Below are positions 28,060 to 36,295 of a DNA stretch of 64,000 bases, in pieces. Source of the DNA: Tamlana carrageenivorans (lineage in GTDB: Bacteria > Bacteroidota > Bacteroidia > Flavobacteriales > Flavobacteriaceae); NCBI RefSeq assembly GCF_002893765.1, contig NZ_CP025938.1:1054001-1118000 (forward strand). The letters run 5' to 3'. Each line of letters starts with the position of its first letter. Within the stretch, counting starts at the first letter, position 1. Position numbers and translations under genes: made by a program. A model generated the notes under the pieces. It saw only the letters and a list, made by a program, of their open reading frames with translations, was not told where the DNA came from and searched no databases.

Positions 28060-28995
28060 TTACAAATTAGTATCCTTCAAAAAATTGATGTTTCGATTTA
28101 GCCCAGCAAACTTGGTGCGTTTGACAGCCGATTTTTTAAATACTTTTTGAAAAGTCTCTGCCGTTATGTCTTCCCAATCCTTTTTAGTCATGGATAGTAA
28201 TTCGGGATGCGGATTAAAAAGTGGTTCGTTATGCGGTTTTGAGAAGCGATTCCACGGACAAACATCCTGGCAAACATCGCAGCCAAACATCCAATCGTCA
28301 AATTTACCTTGGAATTCTGAAGGGATATTTTCTTTTAATTCAATGGTAAAATACGAAATACACTTACTACCATCGACCACATAGGGTGCTGTAATGGCTT
28401 CCGTCGGGCATGCATCAATACAAGCTGTACACGTACCGCAGTGGTCGGTAACTCGAGCATCATATTCTAAATCTAAATCGATTATTAGTTCGGCAATAAA
28501 ATAAAAGGAACCTACTTTTTGAGTTAATAGATTACTGTGTTTACCAACCCAACCCAATCCCGATTTTGCAGCCCAAGCTTTATCTAAAACCGGTGCCGAA
28601 TCGACAAAGGCGCGACCATCCACTTCACCTATTTCATCTTGGATAAAATGCAAGAGGTCTTTAAGCTTATCTTTAATTACAAAATGATAGTCGGTCCCAA
28701 AAGCGTATTTAGAAAGCTTATAACTGTTTTCTGTTTGAATGTCTTTAGGGTAATAATTCAACAATAAGGAGACGACACTTTTAGAACCCTCAACGAGTTT
28801 TGTAGGGTCTAGGCGTTTATCAAAATGGTTCTCCATATAACGCATCTCACCATTCATGTTATTTTTTAGCCATTTTTCCAAACGAGGCGCTTCCTCTTCC
28901 AGAAATTCGGCTTTACTAATACCGCAAGACAAAAAACCGAGGCGCTTGGCTTCGGTTTTAATAAATTGACTGTATTTTGTTTTATTGTTTAACAT
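28060..28995 (-). CDS. queG: Epoxyqueuosine reductase QueG
   Basis: QueG carries out the last step of queuosine synthesis, reducing epoxyqueuosine in tRNA with cobalamin and two 4Fe-4S clusters. The 311-residue protein has the conserved DSAPVLDKAWAAKSGLGW (residues 132-149) and KHSNLL, and cluster ligands CGTCTACIDACP (Cys186, 189, 192, 196), Cys212 and CDVCQDVCP (Cys239, 242, 246). It lacks the HEAT-repeat extension of longer QueG proteins, as is usual in Bacteroidota. It lies downstream of ruvB and a lipoprotein gene on the same strand. A short AAAAGG/CCTTTT hairpin near 28005-28019 may end the transcript. Confidence 0.94.
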   Translation of the reverse strand: MLNNKTKYSQFIKTEAKRLGFLSCGISKAEFLEEEAPRLEKWLKNNMNGEMRYMENHFDKRLDPTKLVEGSKSVVSLLLNYYPKDIQTENSYKLSKYAFGTDYHFVIKDKLKDLLHFIQDEIGEVDGRAFVDSAPVLDKAWAAKSGLGWVGKHSNLLTQKVGSFYFIAELIIDLDLEYDARVTDHCGTCTACIDACPTEAITAPYVVDGSKCISYFTIELKENIPSEFQGKFDDWMFGCDVCQDVCPWNRFSKPHNEPLFNPHPELLSMTKKDWEDITAETFQKVFKKSAVKRTKFAGLNRNINFLKDTNL

Positions 28996-29067
28996 GTGAA
29001 TAAGCGTCTATATCTGCCTCAGCTCTAAATTAAAAAATATAATGAAGCCATTTAAAAGATCTATAAC

Positions 29068-29604
29068 TTAAAGTCCGAATATTTTAGCATCACCAAAAAA
29101 CACAGACTTTACATTAATATGGTGATCTGATGTAATAATTTCATCGGTAATGGTGGCTAATCTTAAATTAAATTGATCCTTTATAAGATACTGTTGAAGA
29201 TCGTCATTAGAGGTATCCAATTTCAAAATACCACTACTATTAGCCTCAATTTGGTCTTTCCATGAGATTTTAACTTCAGGCTCATTTTCTGCAGAAATGC
29301 AGATTTCGATGCTGTTTAGAAAATCGAAATTACCATGATCCGGACCTTCAATTTCCAAAGTCATGGTTTTCAATTCAAAATATTCAATAAGATTTTTTCT
29401 GGTGTTATTATTTTCGAAAGTCGATTCTGAATTAGAACTGATTTCTGGCGTAAAGACATTAAATGGTAAATCGACTACCGCTGAAGATTCTATAACAACC
29501 TTTTCATTATACCCAATATCAAACTGGGTGAGTTTATCAACCTTATCACAAGAAAAAACAAGGCACAATAATAACATCGCAGTAATTAGTTTAAATGTTT
29601 TCAT
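29068..29604 (-). CDS. Hypothetical lipoprotein
   Basis: A 178-residue protein with a lipoprotein signal peptide: hydrophobic residues 8-17, then VFSC with Cys19 as the lipid-modified residue, followed by DKVDKL. The rest is hydrophilic with alternating strand-like segments and no further cysteine pairs or catalytic motif that I recognise except one late cysteine. It begins 42 bases after the ruvB stop and precedes queG, probably in one transcript. The function is unknown; placement beside DNA repair genes is likely incidental. Confidence 0.75.
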   Translation of the reverse strand: MKTFKLITAMLLLCLVFSCDKVDKLTQFDIGYNEKVVIESSAVVDLPFNVFTPEISSNSESTFENNNTRKNLIEYFELKTMTLEIEGPDHGNFDFLNSIEICISAENEPEVKISWKDQIEANSSGILKLDTSNDDLQQYLIKDQFNLRLATITDEIITSDHHINVKSVFFGDAKIFGL

Positions 29605-29646
29605 AGGATATTTGGGGTTAACTATTAATGGGATTTTAAAAGGGTA

Positions 29647-30669
29647 TTAAAATAAGCCTCCTTGCGTAGGTCCCTTCACACGCCCTAAATGTTTGTAGGC
29701 TTCAGCAGTGACTTCACGACCGCGAGGGGTTCTCATAATAAATCCTTGCTGAATTAAAAAAGGCTCATATACCTCTTCAATCGTTTCGGGACTTTCACTT
29801 ACTGCGGTAGCAATAGTCGAAATACCCACAGGTCCCCCTTTAAATTTATCGATAATAGTAGCTAAAATTTTATTATCCATTTCATCTAAACCATGAGCAT
29901 CCACATTAAGAGCCTCTAAACTATATTTTGCAATTTTAATATCAATGCTACCATTACCTTTAATTTGAGCAAAATCCCGAACACGACGTAACAAAGCATT
30001 TGCTATTCTAGGTGTTCCTCGGCTTCGTCCAGCAATCTCAATAGCCGCTTCCATAGAAATAGGTACATTAAGAATACTGGCACTACGTTGAATGATGGTC
30101 GTTAATAAATCGGTTTTATAATATTGTAATCGACTCTGAATACCAAACCGAGCACGCATTGGTGAGGTTAGCAAACCTGATCGGGTAGTAGCACCCACAA
30201 GGGTAAATGGATTTAAGTTAATTTGAACCGTTCTGGCATTGGGTCCCGATTCAATCATGATATCAATTTTAAAGTCTTCCATGGCGGAATACAAATATTC
30301 CTCTACAATCGGACTTAAACGATGGATTTCATCAATAAACAAGACATCACGCTCTTCGAGATTGGTTAACAAACCCGCTAAATCACCTGGCTTATCTAGC
30401 ACAGGCCCAGAGGTGACTTTGATACCAACATTCAATTCATTAGCAAGAATATTAGCTAAGGTGGTTTTCCCTAGGCCTGGAGGCCCATGAAAAAGCGTAT
30501 GATCCAAAGCTTCTGCACGCAAATTGGCGGCCTGAACGAATATTTGAAGATTTTCCAATACTTGGTCTTGCCCCGTGAAGTCATCAAAAGACAGCGGTCT
30601 TAATTTCTTTTCTACATCAAACTCTTCTGGAGAAAAATTATCGTTGGTAGGATCTAGGTTTTCGTTCAT
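29647..30669 (-). CDS. ruvB: Holliday junction branch migration ATPase RuvB
   Basis: RuvB is the hexameric AAA+ motor that drives branch migration with RuvA. The 340-residue protein has Walker A GPPGLGKTT (residues 62-70), Walker B LFIDEIHRL (Asp113), sensor region TLVGATTRSGLLTSPMRARF and the C-terminal winged-helix part with QQGFIMRTPRGRE. The start codon is preceded by a palindromic repeat seven bases upstream. ruvB is the first gene of a ruvB-lipoprotein-queG transcript. Confidence 0.96.
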   Translation of the reverse strand: MNENLDPTNDNFSPEEFDVEKKLRPLSFDDFTGQDQVLENLQIFVQAANLRAEALDHTLFHGPPGLGKTTLANILANELNVGIKVTSGPVLDKPGDLAGLLTNLEERDVLFIDEIHRLSPIVEEYLYSAMEDFKIDIMIESGPNARTVQINLNPFTLVGATTRSGLLTSPMRARFGIQSRLQYYKTDLLTTIIQRSASILNVPISMEAAIEIAGRSRGTPRIANALLRRVRDFAQIKGNGSIDIKIAKYSLEALNVDAHGLDEMDNKILATIIDKFKGGPVGISTIATAVSESPETIEEVYEPFLIQQGFIMRTPRGREVTAEAYKHLGRVKGPTQGGLF

Positions 30670-30675
30670 GCTAAC

Positions 30676-30693
30676 TTCCTGCGAAGGCAGGAA
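30676..30693. repeat. REP-like palindrome upstream of ruvB
   Basis: TTCCTGCGAAGGCAGGAA folds into a hairpin with arms TTCCTGC and GGCAGGAA-type pairing. It lies seven bases from the ruvB start codon. An inverted copy of 14 bases occurs at 30860-30873, beside the ctaD stop codon. I recall this kind of motif as a common dispersed repeat in flavobacterial genomes. Confidence 0.6.
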
Positions 30694-30771
30694 TCTATTT
30701 AGGTTAACTTATATTATAAATTACTATAAATCAAACTTTAATGAGGTTTATAAATACTTATAATTAAAACA

Positions 30772-30779
30772 CAAAAATA
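30772..30779 (-). promoter_or_regulatory. Putative -7 element for ruvB
   Basis: The minus strand reads TATTTTTG (TAnnTTTG) about 103 bases before the ruvB start. A TTG at 30796-30798 is 16 bases further upstream, shorter than the usual 19. A second element, TATATTTG, lies at 30786-30793. Confidence 0.35.
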
Positions 30780-30795
30780 CAATTTCAAATATAAA

Positions 30796-30826
30796 CAAAA
30801 AGCCTCTCCATAAAGGAAAGGCTTTA
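30796..30826 (-). terminator. Intrinsic terminator of the ACIII-cytochrome oxidase operon
   Basis: On the minus strand AAAGCCTTTCC and GGAGAGGCTTT pair around a 5-base loop, followed by TTGTTTATAT. It is about 52 bases after the ctaD stop codon and closes the eight-gene operon. Confidence 0.82.
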
Positions 30827-30859
30827 AATAATCTTTTGGATACTCTATTAAGAGATTAC

Positions 30860-30874
30860 TGCCTTCGCAGGAAT
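30860..30874. repeat. Inverted partial copy of the REP-like palindrome
   Basis: TGCCTTCGCAGGAAT is the reverse complement of the first part of the repeat at 30676. It ends four bases from the ctaD stop codon. Together the two copies bracket the ruvB-ctaD intergenic space. Confidence 0.5.
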
Positions 30875-30877
30875 AAA

Positions 30878-32671
30878 TTAATGATGTAATTCCACTTCAC
30901 CTTCTTTGAAAGGTACGTTTTGCGGAACAAAATCAACATCATAACCTGGCTTGCTATAATCGTAAGCCCAACGGTGTACGTGAGGTATCTCGCCTGGCCA
31001 GTTTCCATGAATATGCTCTACAGGCGTTGTCCACTCTAAAGTTGTAGCTTTCCAAGGGTTTTGCGTTGCTTTCTTTCCGAAGAAAATACTACTAAAGAAG
31101 TTATATAAATAAACAAGTTGCACTACACCACCAACTAAAGCAAACACTGTGATAATCACGTTAACATTGGCTAAATCGTCAAATAAAGGGAAGTTACTAT
31201 TTGTATAATAACGACGCGGTAAACCTGCCATTCCAATAAAGTGCATTGGGAAGAATACACCATAAGCACAAACCGCAGTTAACCAAAAGTGAATATAACC
31301 AAGATTTTTATTTAACATACGACCGTACATTTTAGGAAACCAGTGGTAAATTCCTGCGAACATACCATATAAAGCCGATATACCCATTACTAAGTGAAAG
31401 TGAGCTACTACGAAGTAAGTATCGTGAACATTAATATCTAAAGCTGAATCCCCAAGGATGATACCTGTTAAACCTCCAGTGATGAAAGTAGATACGAATC
31501 CGATTGAAAATAGCATCGCTGGGTTCATTTGAAGGTTACCTTTCCATAAGGTTGTAATCCAGTTGAAGGCTTTTACCGCCGATGGAATCGCAATTAATAG
31601 GGTTGTAAACGTAAACACAGAACCTAAAAATGGATTCATTCCTGAGATAAACATATGGTGACCCCATACGATTGTAGATAAGAAAGCAATGGCTAAAATA
31701 GATACAATCATGGCACGGTAACCAAAAATAGGTTTACGTGAATTTGAAGCCATAATTTCAGAAACGAGTCCCATTGCAGGTAAAATTACAATGTATACCT
31801 CTGGGTGACCTAAGAACCAAAATAAGTGCTCAAATAAAACTGGAGAACCTCCTTGGTAATGTAATACTTCACCTTGAATAAATATATCTGATAAGAAGAA
31901 CGAGGTTCCGAAACTTCTATCCATAATTAATAACAATGCAGCAGATAGTAGAACTGGGAACGAAATAATACCAATAATAGCTGTAACAAAGAATGCCCAT
32001 ATGGTTAAAGGTAATCTAGTCATCGACATCCCTTTTGTACGTAAGTTTATAACAGTAACCACATAGTTAAGCGAACCTAATAATGATGAAGCAATAAAGA
32101 TAGCCATAGACACTAACCATAAAGTCATACCCATACCAGAACCACCTTGAGCCATTGGTAAGGCACTTAATGGTGGATAAATTGTCCATCCTGCAGCAGC
32201 TGGTCCAGCTTCAACAAACAATGAAATAACCATGATTACACTTGATAAAAAGAATAACCAGTAAGAAACCATGTTTAAGAAACCTGAAGCCATATCACGA
32301 GCACCAATTTGCAAAGGAATAAGGAGGTTACTAAAAGTACCACTTAAACCTGCTGTAAGTACAAAGAATACCATGATGGTACCGTGGATGGTAACTAATG
32401 CCAAATAAATATCGGCATCCATAACACCGTCGGGAGCCCATTTACCTAATAACGCTTCAAATAATACATTTGGCTCTTCTGGCCATGCAATTTGCATACG
32501 GAACATTAAAGACATCAGGATACCAATAATTCCCATAATCGTACCCGTTACAAGGTACTGCTTAGCAATCATTTTATGATCCTGACTGAAGATGTACTTC
32601 GTTACGAAAGTTTCTTTATGATGATGTCCGTGGTCGTCTTCGTGAGCGTGAGTATCTGCGTGTGCTGACAT
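30878..32671 (-). CDS. ctaD: Cytochrome c oxidase subunit I
   Basis: The catalytic heme-copper subunit, which reduces oxygen at the heme a3-CuB site. The 597-residue protein has 12 or more helices with the expected ligands and markers: the first heme a histidine in VTIHGTIMVFFVL, CuB-region FWFLGHPEVYIVILPAMG, VWGHHMFISG, and the heme a/a3 histidines in HDTYFVVAHFHLVMG. The first 20 residues are very histidine-rich (seven His), which is not part of the usual core. It is the last gene of the ActABCDEF-ctaC-ctaD operon, 32 bases after ctaC. Confidence 0.96.
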   Translation of the reverse strand: MSAHADTHAHEDDHGHHHKETFVTKYIFSQDHKMIAKQYLVTGTIMGIIGILMSLMFRMQIAWPEEPNVLFEALLGKWAPDGVMDADIYLALVTIHGTIMVFFVLTAGLSGTFSNLLIPLQIGARDMASGFLNMVSYWLFFLSSVIMVISLFVEAGPAAAGWTIYPPLSALPMAQGGSGMGMTLWLVSMAIFIASSLLGSLNYVVTVINLRTKGMSMTRLPLTIWAFFVTAIIGIISFPVLLSAALLLIMDRSFGTSFFLSDIFIQGEVLHYQGGSPVLFEHLFWFLGHPEVYIVILPAMGLVSEIMASNSRKPIFGYRAMIVSILAIAFLSTIVWGHHMFISGMNPFLGSVFTFTTLLIAIPSAVKAFNWITTLWKGNLQMNPAMLFSIGFVSTFITGGLTGIILGDSALDINVHDTYFVVAHFHLVMGISALYGMFAGIYHWFPKMYGRMLNKNLGYIHFWLTAVCAYGVFFPMHFIGMAGLPRRYYTNSNFPLFDDLANVNVIITVFALVGGVVQLVYLYNFFSSIFFGKKATQNPWKATTLEWTTPVEHIHGNWPGEIPHVHRWAYDYSKPGYDVDFVPQNVPFKEGEVELHH

Positions 32672-32703
32672 AATCTTATAATCGGTTTGGTTTCTTGTTT
32701 AAA

Positions 32704-33771
32704 TTAATTAATTAAAGAATTTTTAAATTCCTTTTGTTGAGCAATCCAAACGTCATATTCTTCTTGCGTTTCAACAATAATCTTCATTTGCATGTTGTAA
32801 TGTGATTTCCCACAAATTTTATTACACAATAACAGGTAATCAAATTCGTAACGCTCTAAAGCTTCTTCACCATTAGCAACTAACGGTTTGCTGTTTTCAA
32901 CTCTGATGTCATTAATATGAGCTACTTTTTCAACCATATCCGGATTTTGACGCATTTCAGCAGTCGTTACAGTAGGTGTAAATCCGAATTGTGTAATCAT
33001 CCCTGGAACACAGTTCATTTGAGCTCTAAAGTGCGGCATGTAAGCAGAGTGTAATACATCTTGAGAACGCATTTTAAACAACACAGGCTTTCCTACAGGC
33101 AAGTGTAATTCGGTAGTAATAATATCATCTTGAGCATTAGGATCGGCTTCATCTAATCCTAAAATATTAGCACGATCAATATCAATTAAACGTACATTAG
33201 CTTTCCCTAAAGTATTATCGGCTCCAGCATATCTCGCTTTCCAGTTAAATTGCTGAGCATATAATTCAACAATTAAAGGATCGTCACTTTCATCAACACT
33301 TGTAATGTTAATCCAAGTATTCAATCCGTATATAATTAAACCAGCTAAAACGATAACAGGAATAATTGTCCAAATCATTTCTAATTTATTGTTATCTGCA
33401 AAGAAAAACGCTTGTTTTCCTTTCTCGCCTTTATATTTAAAAGCGAAGTAGTGTAACAAAAATTGGGTAATAGTTTGTACAAAAAATATAATCACTAATG
33501 AAATAACCATAAGGTTATCAATAGTAGGCCCGTGTGCTGATGCCGAATTTGATAAAAGCGGTAAATCGCCCCATTTAACAACACATACAATAGTTATGAT
33601 ATAGATGAACGCTAAAAAGCCCATCATTAAATAACCATTTAAGGCATTATCTTTATCGTTAGCTACTTGAGAATTTTCAGTTTTAGCTTGTGCCAAATCG
33701 AAAATCTTAACCATTTGCCAAATGGCAATTAAAATAAATACTAAAACTATAATCGTTAATAAAGTAGTCAT
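32704..33771 (-). CDS. ctaC: Cytochrome c oxidase subunit II
   Basis: Subunit II takes electrons from cytochrome c through its binuclear CuA centre. The 355-residue protein has an N-terminal helix, two further helices near residues 48-66 and 88-110, and a periplasmic cupredoxin domain. The CuA ligands are in VLHSAYMPHF and in LLCNKICGKSHYNM at about residues 308-321. The Glu commonly found between the cysteines is Lys here; that position uses its backbone carbonyl, so function should not suffer. There is no fused cytochrome c domain. SCO, encoded at 8.1-8.9 kb, is the expected copper donor. Confidence 0.95.
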   Translation of the reverse strand: MTTLLTIIVLVFILIAIWQMVKIFDLAQAKTENSQVANDKDNALNGYLMMGFLAFIYIITIVCVVKWGDLPLLSNSASAHGPTIDNLMVISLVIIFFVQTITQFLLHYFAFKYKGEKGKQAFFFADNNKLEMIWTIIPVIVLAGLIIYGLNTWINITSVDESDDPLIVELYAQQFNWKARYAGADNTLGKANVRLIDIDRANILGLDEADPNAQDDIITTELHLPVGKPVLFKMRSQDVLHSAYMPHFRAQMNCVPGMITQFGFTPTVTTAEMRQNPDMVEKVAHINDIRVENSKPLVANGEEALERYEFDYLLLCNKICGKSHYNMQMKIIVETQEEYDVWIAQQKEFKNSLIN

Positions 33772-33805
33772 GGTGGTTCTTCTTTCTTCTTTACTTAAAT
33801 CTTAA

Positions 33806-35173
33806 TTAATAATGGAAATCTTCACTCTCCTTCATAAGAGGGTATCCTTTTGCCAGTAGTGAAGCCTTAGATAAAGACGTGAATACTACAAATATGAATA
33901 ATCCTCCAAATAATAAAACAGAGCCTATTTCAGGAATTCCTATAAACCATCTATCTCCAACAGTTGCAGGCATAATCATATTGAAGATATCAATATAGTG
34001 ACCAGCAAGTATCACGATTCCCGCCATAACAACAAACCAAGGCATACGCTTATAGTCTGCGTTCATTAACAATAATAGTGGGAATACAAAGTTCATAACT
34101 ACCATACCGAAGAAAGGTAATTTATAATCATTGATTCGTGTTATAAAATAGGTAACCTCTTCAGGAATATTAGAATACCAGATTAACATGAATTGTGAAA
34201 ACCAAAGGTAAGTCCAGAAAATACTAATACCGAACATAAATTTAGCTACATCATGTAAATGGTTTTCATTTACATAGGCTAAGTACCCTCTAGATTTTAG
34301 GTATATTGATAATAGTGCGATGACTGTAATACCGCTAACAAACATTGATGCGAAAACGTACCAACCAAATAAAGTTGAAAACCAGTGTGGGTCGACACTC
34401 ATAATCCAATCCCAAGACATCATAGATTCTGTATAGATAAAGAATACTAAGAATCCAGCTGTAATACGGAAAGCTTTCTTAAAGTTACTTTGGTCACCAG
34501 GTTCAGCGTTATCTTGAGCAATAGAAAATTTACGAGCAAAGTGACGGTATAAAGCCCAACCAGCAATAAAAATGATTCCTCTAATAGCAAAACCACCTAG
34601 GTTTAACCATCCAGATTTACCTTGAATAAGTTTATCGTGAGCTACAACATCTGGATCCATCCAAATAAATATGTTATAGTGACCAATAGTACCTGATGCA
34701 ATAGCAATAAGAAGCACAATAATAGCCCCTGGTAACAGGTAAGCAGTAATGCCTTCCATCACTCTAAATAAAACCGGTGACCATCCTGCTTGAGATGCAA
34801 TTTGAATTGCATAAAAAGCTAAAACACCTAAAGCGATCATCATAAAGAAAAAAGCTGCTACATATAATGCAGACCAAGGTCTGTTTGCAATTTGGTGTTG
34901 TACGTGTTCAACATGCTTCGTATGTTCATCAACATGAGCATGTGCTTCTTCACCATGACTTCCTTCAGCCTCAGCATGAGTATCGTGACTTGGTGTTGCT
35001 TGATGCCCATTAGCTTCAGCGTGACCACCACCATGATGTGATTCTTCAGCAAGTAAGTGTTCAACCTCCTCAAAAGATTTATGAGACGTCATAAAACCAT
35101 AGCCTACACCCAATGCTCCTAAAATCATTAGAATGAAAGAAAATGTCTTTAATTTATTTGAAAATGTATACAT
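33806..35173 (-). CDS. actF: Alternative complex III subunit ActF
   Basis: ActF is one of the two large membrane subunits of the quinol:cytochrome c oxidoreductase called alternative complex III, related to NrfD/ActC. The 455-residue protein has about ten helices. Between the first helix and the second lies a stretch (residues about 39-93) with 14 histidines plus many Asp/Glu, absent from the core fold and probably exposed at the membrane surface. The order ActE-ActF-ctaC around it is the usual arrangement. The gap to actE is 22 bases. Confidence 0.92.
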   Translation of the reverse strand: MYTFSNKLKTFSFILMILGALGVGYGFMTSHKSFEEVEHLLAEESHHGGGHAEANGHQATPSHDTHAEAEGSHGEEAHAHVDEHTKHVEHVQHQIANRPWSALYVAAFFFMMIALGVLAFYAIQIASQAGWSPVLFRVMEGITAYLLPGAIIVLLIAIASGTIGHYNIFIWMDPDVVAHDKLIQGKSGWLNLGGFAIRGIIFIAGWALYRHFARKFSIAQDNAEPGDQSNFKKAFRITAGFLVFFIYTESMMSWDWIMSVDPHWFSTLFGWYVFASMFVSGITVIALLSIYLKSRGYLAYVNENHLHDVAKFMFGISIFWTYLWFSQFMLIWYSNIPEEVTYFITRINDYKLPFFGMVVMNFVFPLLLLMNADYKRMPWFVVMAGIVILAGHYIDIFNMIMPATVGDRWFIGIPEIGSVLLFGGLFIFVVFTSLSKASLLAKGYPLMKESEDFHY

Positions 35174-35195
35174 ATCTATAATAATCTTATCAATC

Positions 35196-35747
35196 TTACT
35201 TTTCTAAATCTGCTTTTAATTGTAACACATATGAAACCACTTGCCAACGCTCTTCCTCTTGTAATTGGTTAGCATAAGAACCCATAGCGTTTTTACCGTA
35301 ATAAATAGTGTGGTAAATACTTCCTGCATTAATAGCACGACCGGCATCATCATAACTAGGAATACCAAGGATTTTTTCACGCTTCACCAAATTACCTTGA
35401 CCATCACCTTTATTACCATGGCAAATTCCACAGTAAATATCATATAACTCTTTACCTCTATTTAAATCTACTTGTGTAGAATCTAACGGACTAACCAGAT
35501 TAGCTTTTGCAAACTCATAACCTTCGGTAGAATTTTCAACATCAAATGGGATATACCCTCTAGCTACAGAACCTTCGGCAGGTAACTGCGCTTCTAAGCC
35601 ATTAGAAAATGCTGCTTCTCCATAAGTTTCATACCCTGCAGATTCATACATGTTAGGCATGAATTGGTAATTTGGTGCCGTACTCTTATTACAAGAAACG
35701 GCTACAAAAACAACTGCTACTGCTAATATTTTAATTAAGCTTTTCAT
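35196..35747 (-). CDS. actE: Alternative complex III monoheme cytochrome c subunit ActE
   Basis: ActE is the monoheme c-type subunit of alternative complex III and a likely exit point for electrons towards the oxidase. The 183-residue protein is a lipoprotein (VAVSC, Cys19) with one heme-binding motif CGICH (residues 106-110) followed by GNKGDGQG, and a distal methionine candidate in GKNAMGSYANQL. It lies eight bases after actD and 22 before actF. Confidence 0.93.
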   Translation of the reverse strand: MKSLIKILAVAVVFVAVSCNKSTAPNYQFMPNMYESAGYETYGEAAFSNGLEAQLPAEGSVARGYIPFDVENSTEGYEFAKANLVSPLDSTQVDLNRGKELYDIYCGICHGNKGDGQGNLVKREKILGIPSYDDAGRAINAGSIYHTIYYGKNAMGSYANQLQEEERWQVVSYVLQLKADLEK

Positions 35748-35755
35748 ATCTTTTA

Positions 35756-36286
35756 TTAATGGGCTTTATCAACTAAATTAATCTCTACGGCTCCAGTATC
35801 TTTAAGCATACTAGAAAGCGCCTCTTCATTACCGTTTACGGCTATTTCCATTAAGAAATGATCATCGGTAGTTCTAGGATCTGGGTTTTCGGCACTTTTA
35901 AACGGCCACATTCTACTACGTAAGTAAAAGGTAATTACCATAAGGTGTGCCGAGAAAAATACCGTAAGCTCGAACATAATTGGTACGAAAGCTGGCATGT
36001 TTTCTAAATAGCTAAAACTTGGTTTACCACCAATGTTTTGAGGCCAGTCTTCAATCATGATGAAATTCATCATCACCGTAGCCACTGTTAAACCAATAAG
36101 ACCGTAAATAAAAGCTGTAATAGCGATACGTGTAGGAGCAAGCCCCATAGCGCGGTCTAATCCGTGAACTGGAAATGGTGTATATATTTCTTCTATATGA
36201 TATCTTTCAGCCTTAACCCTTTTTACGGCAGACATTAAAATATCGTCGTCGTTATAAATAGCGTGAATTACTTTTGAAGCTTCCAT
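35756..36286 (-). CDS. actD: Alternative complex III subunit ActD (DUF3341)
   Basis: ActD is a small two-helix membrane subunit of alternative complex III in the DUF3341 family. The 176-residue protein has a conserved soluble N-terminus containing YHIEEIYTPFPVHGLD and AMGLAPTRI (about residues 31-55), followed by helices at about 58-78 and 103-122. It is packed between actC (nine bases) and actE (eight bases). Confidence 0.93.
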   Translation of the reverse strand: MEASKVIHAIYNDDDILMSAVKRVKAERYHIEEIYTPFPVHGLDRAMGLAPTRIAITAFIYGLIGLTVATVMMNFIMIEDWPQNIGGKPSFSYLENMPAFVPIMFELTVFFSAHLMVITFYLRSRMWPFKSAENPDPRTTDDHFLMEIAVNGNEEALSSMLKDTGAVEINLVDKAH

Positions 36287-36295
36287 ATGCTACTT

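Noticed and set aside
34858..35073. Minus-strand frame of 71 residues inside actF
   Set aside because: It overlaps the histidine-rich stretch of actF in another frame; it is open only because of the repetitive His/Glu/Ala codons.
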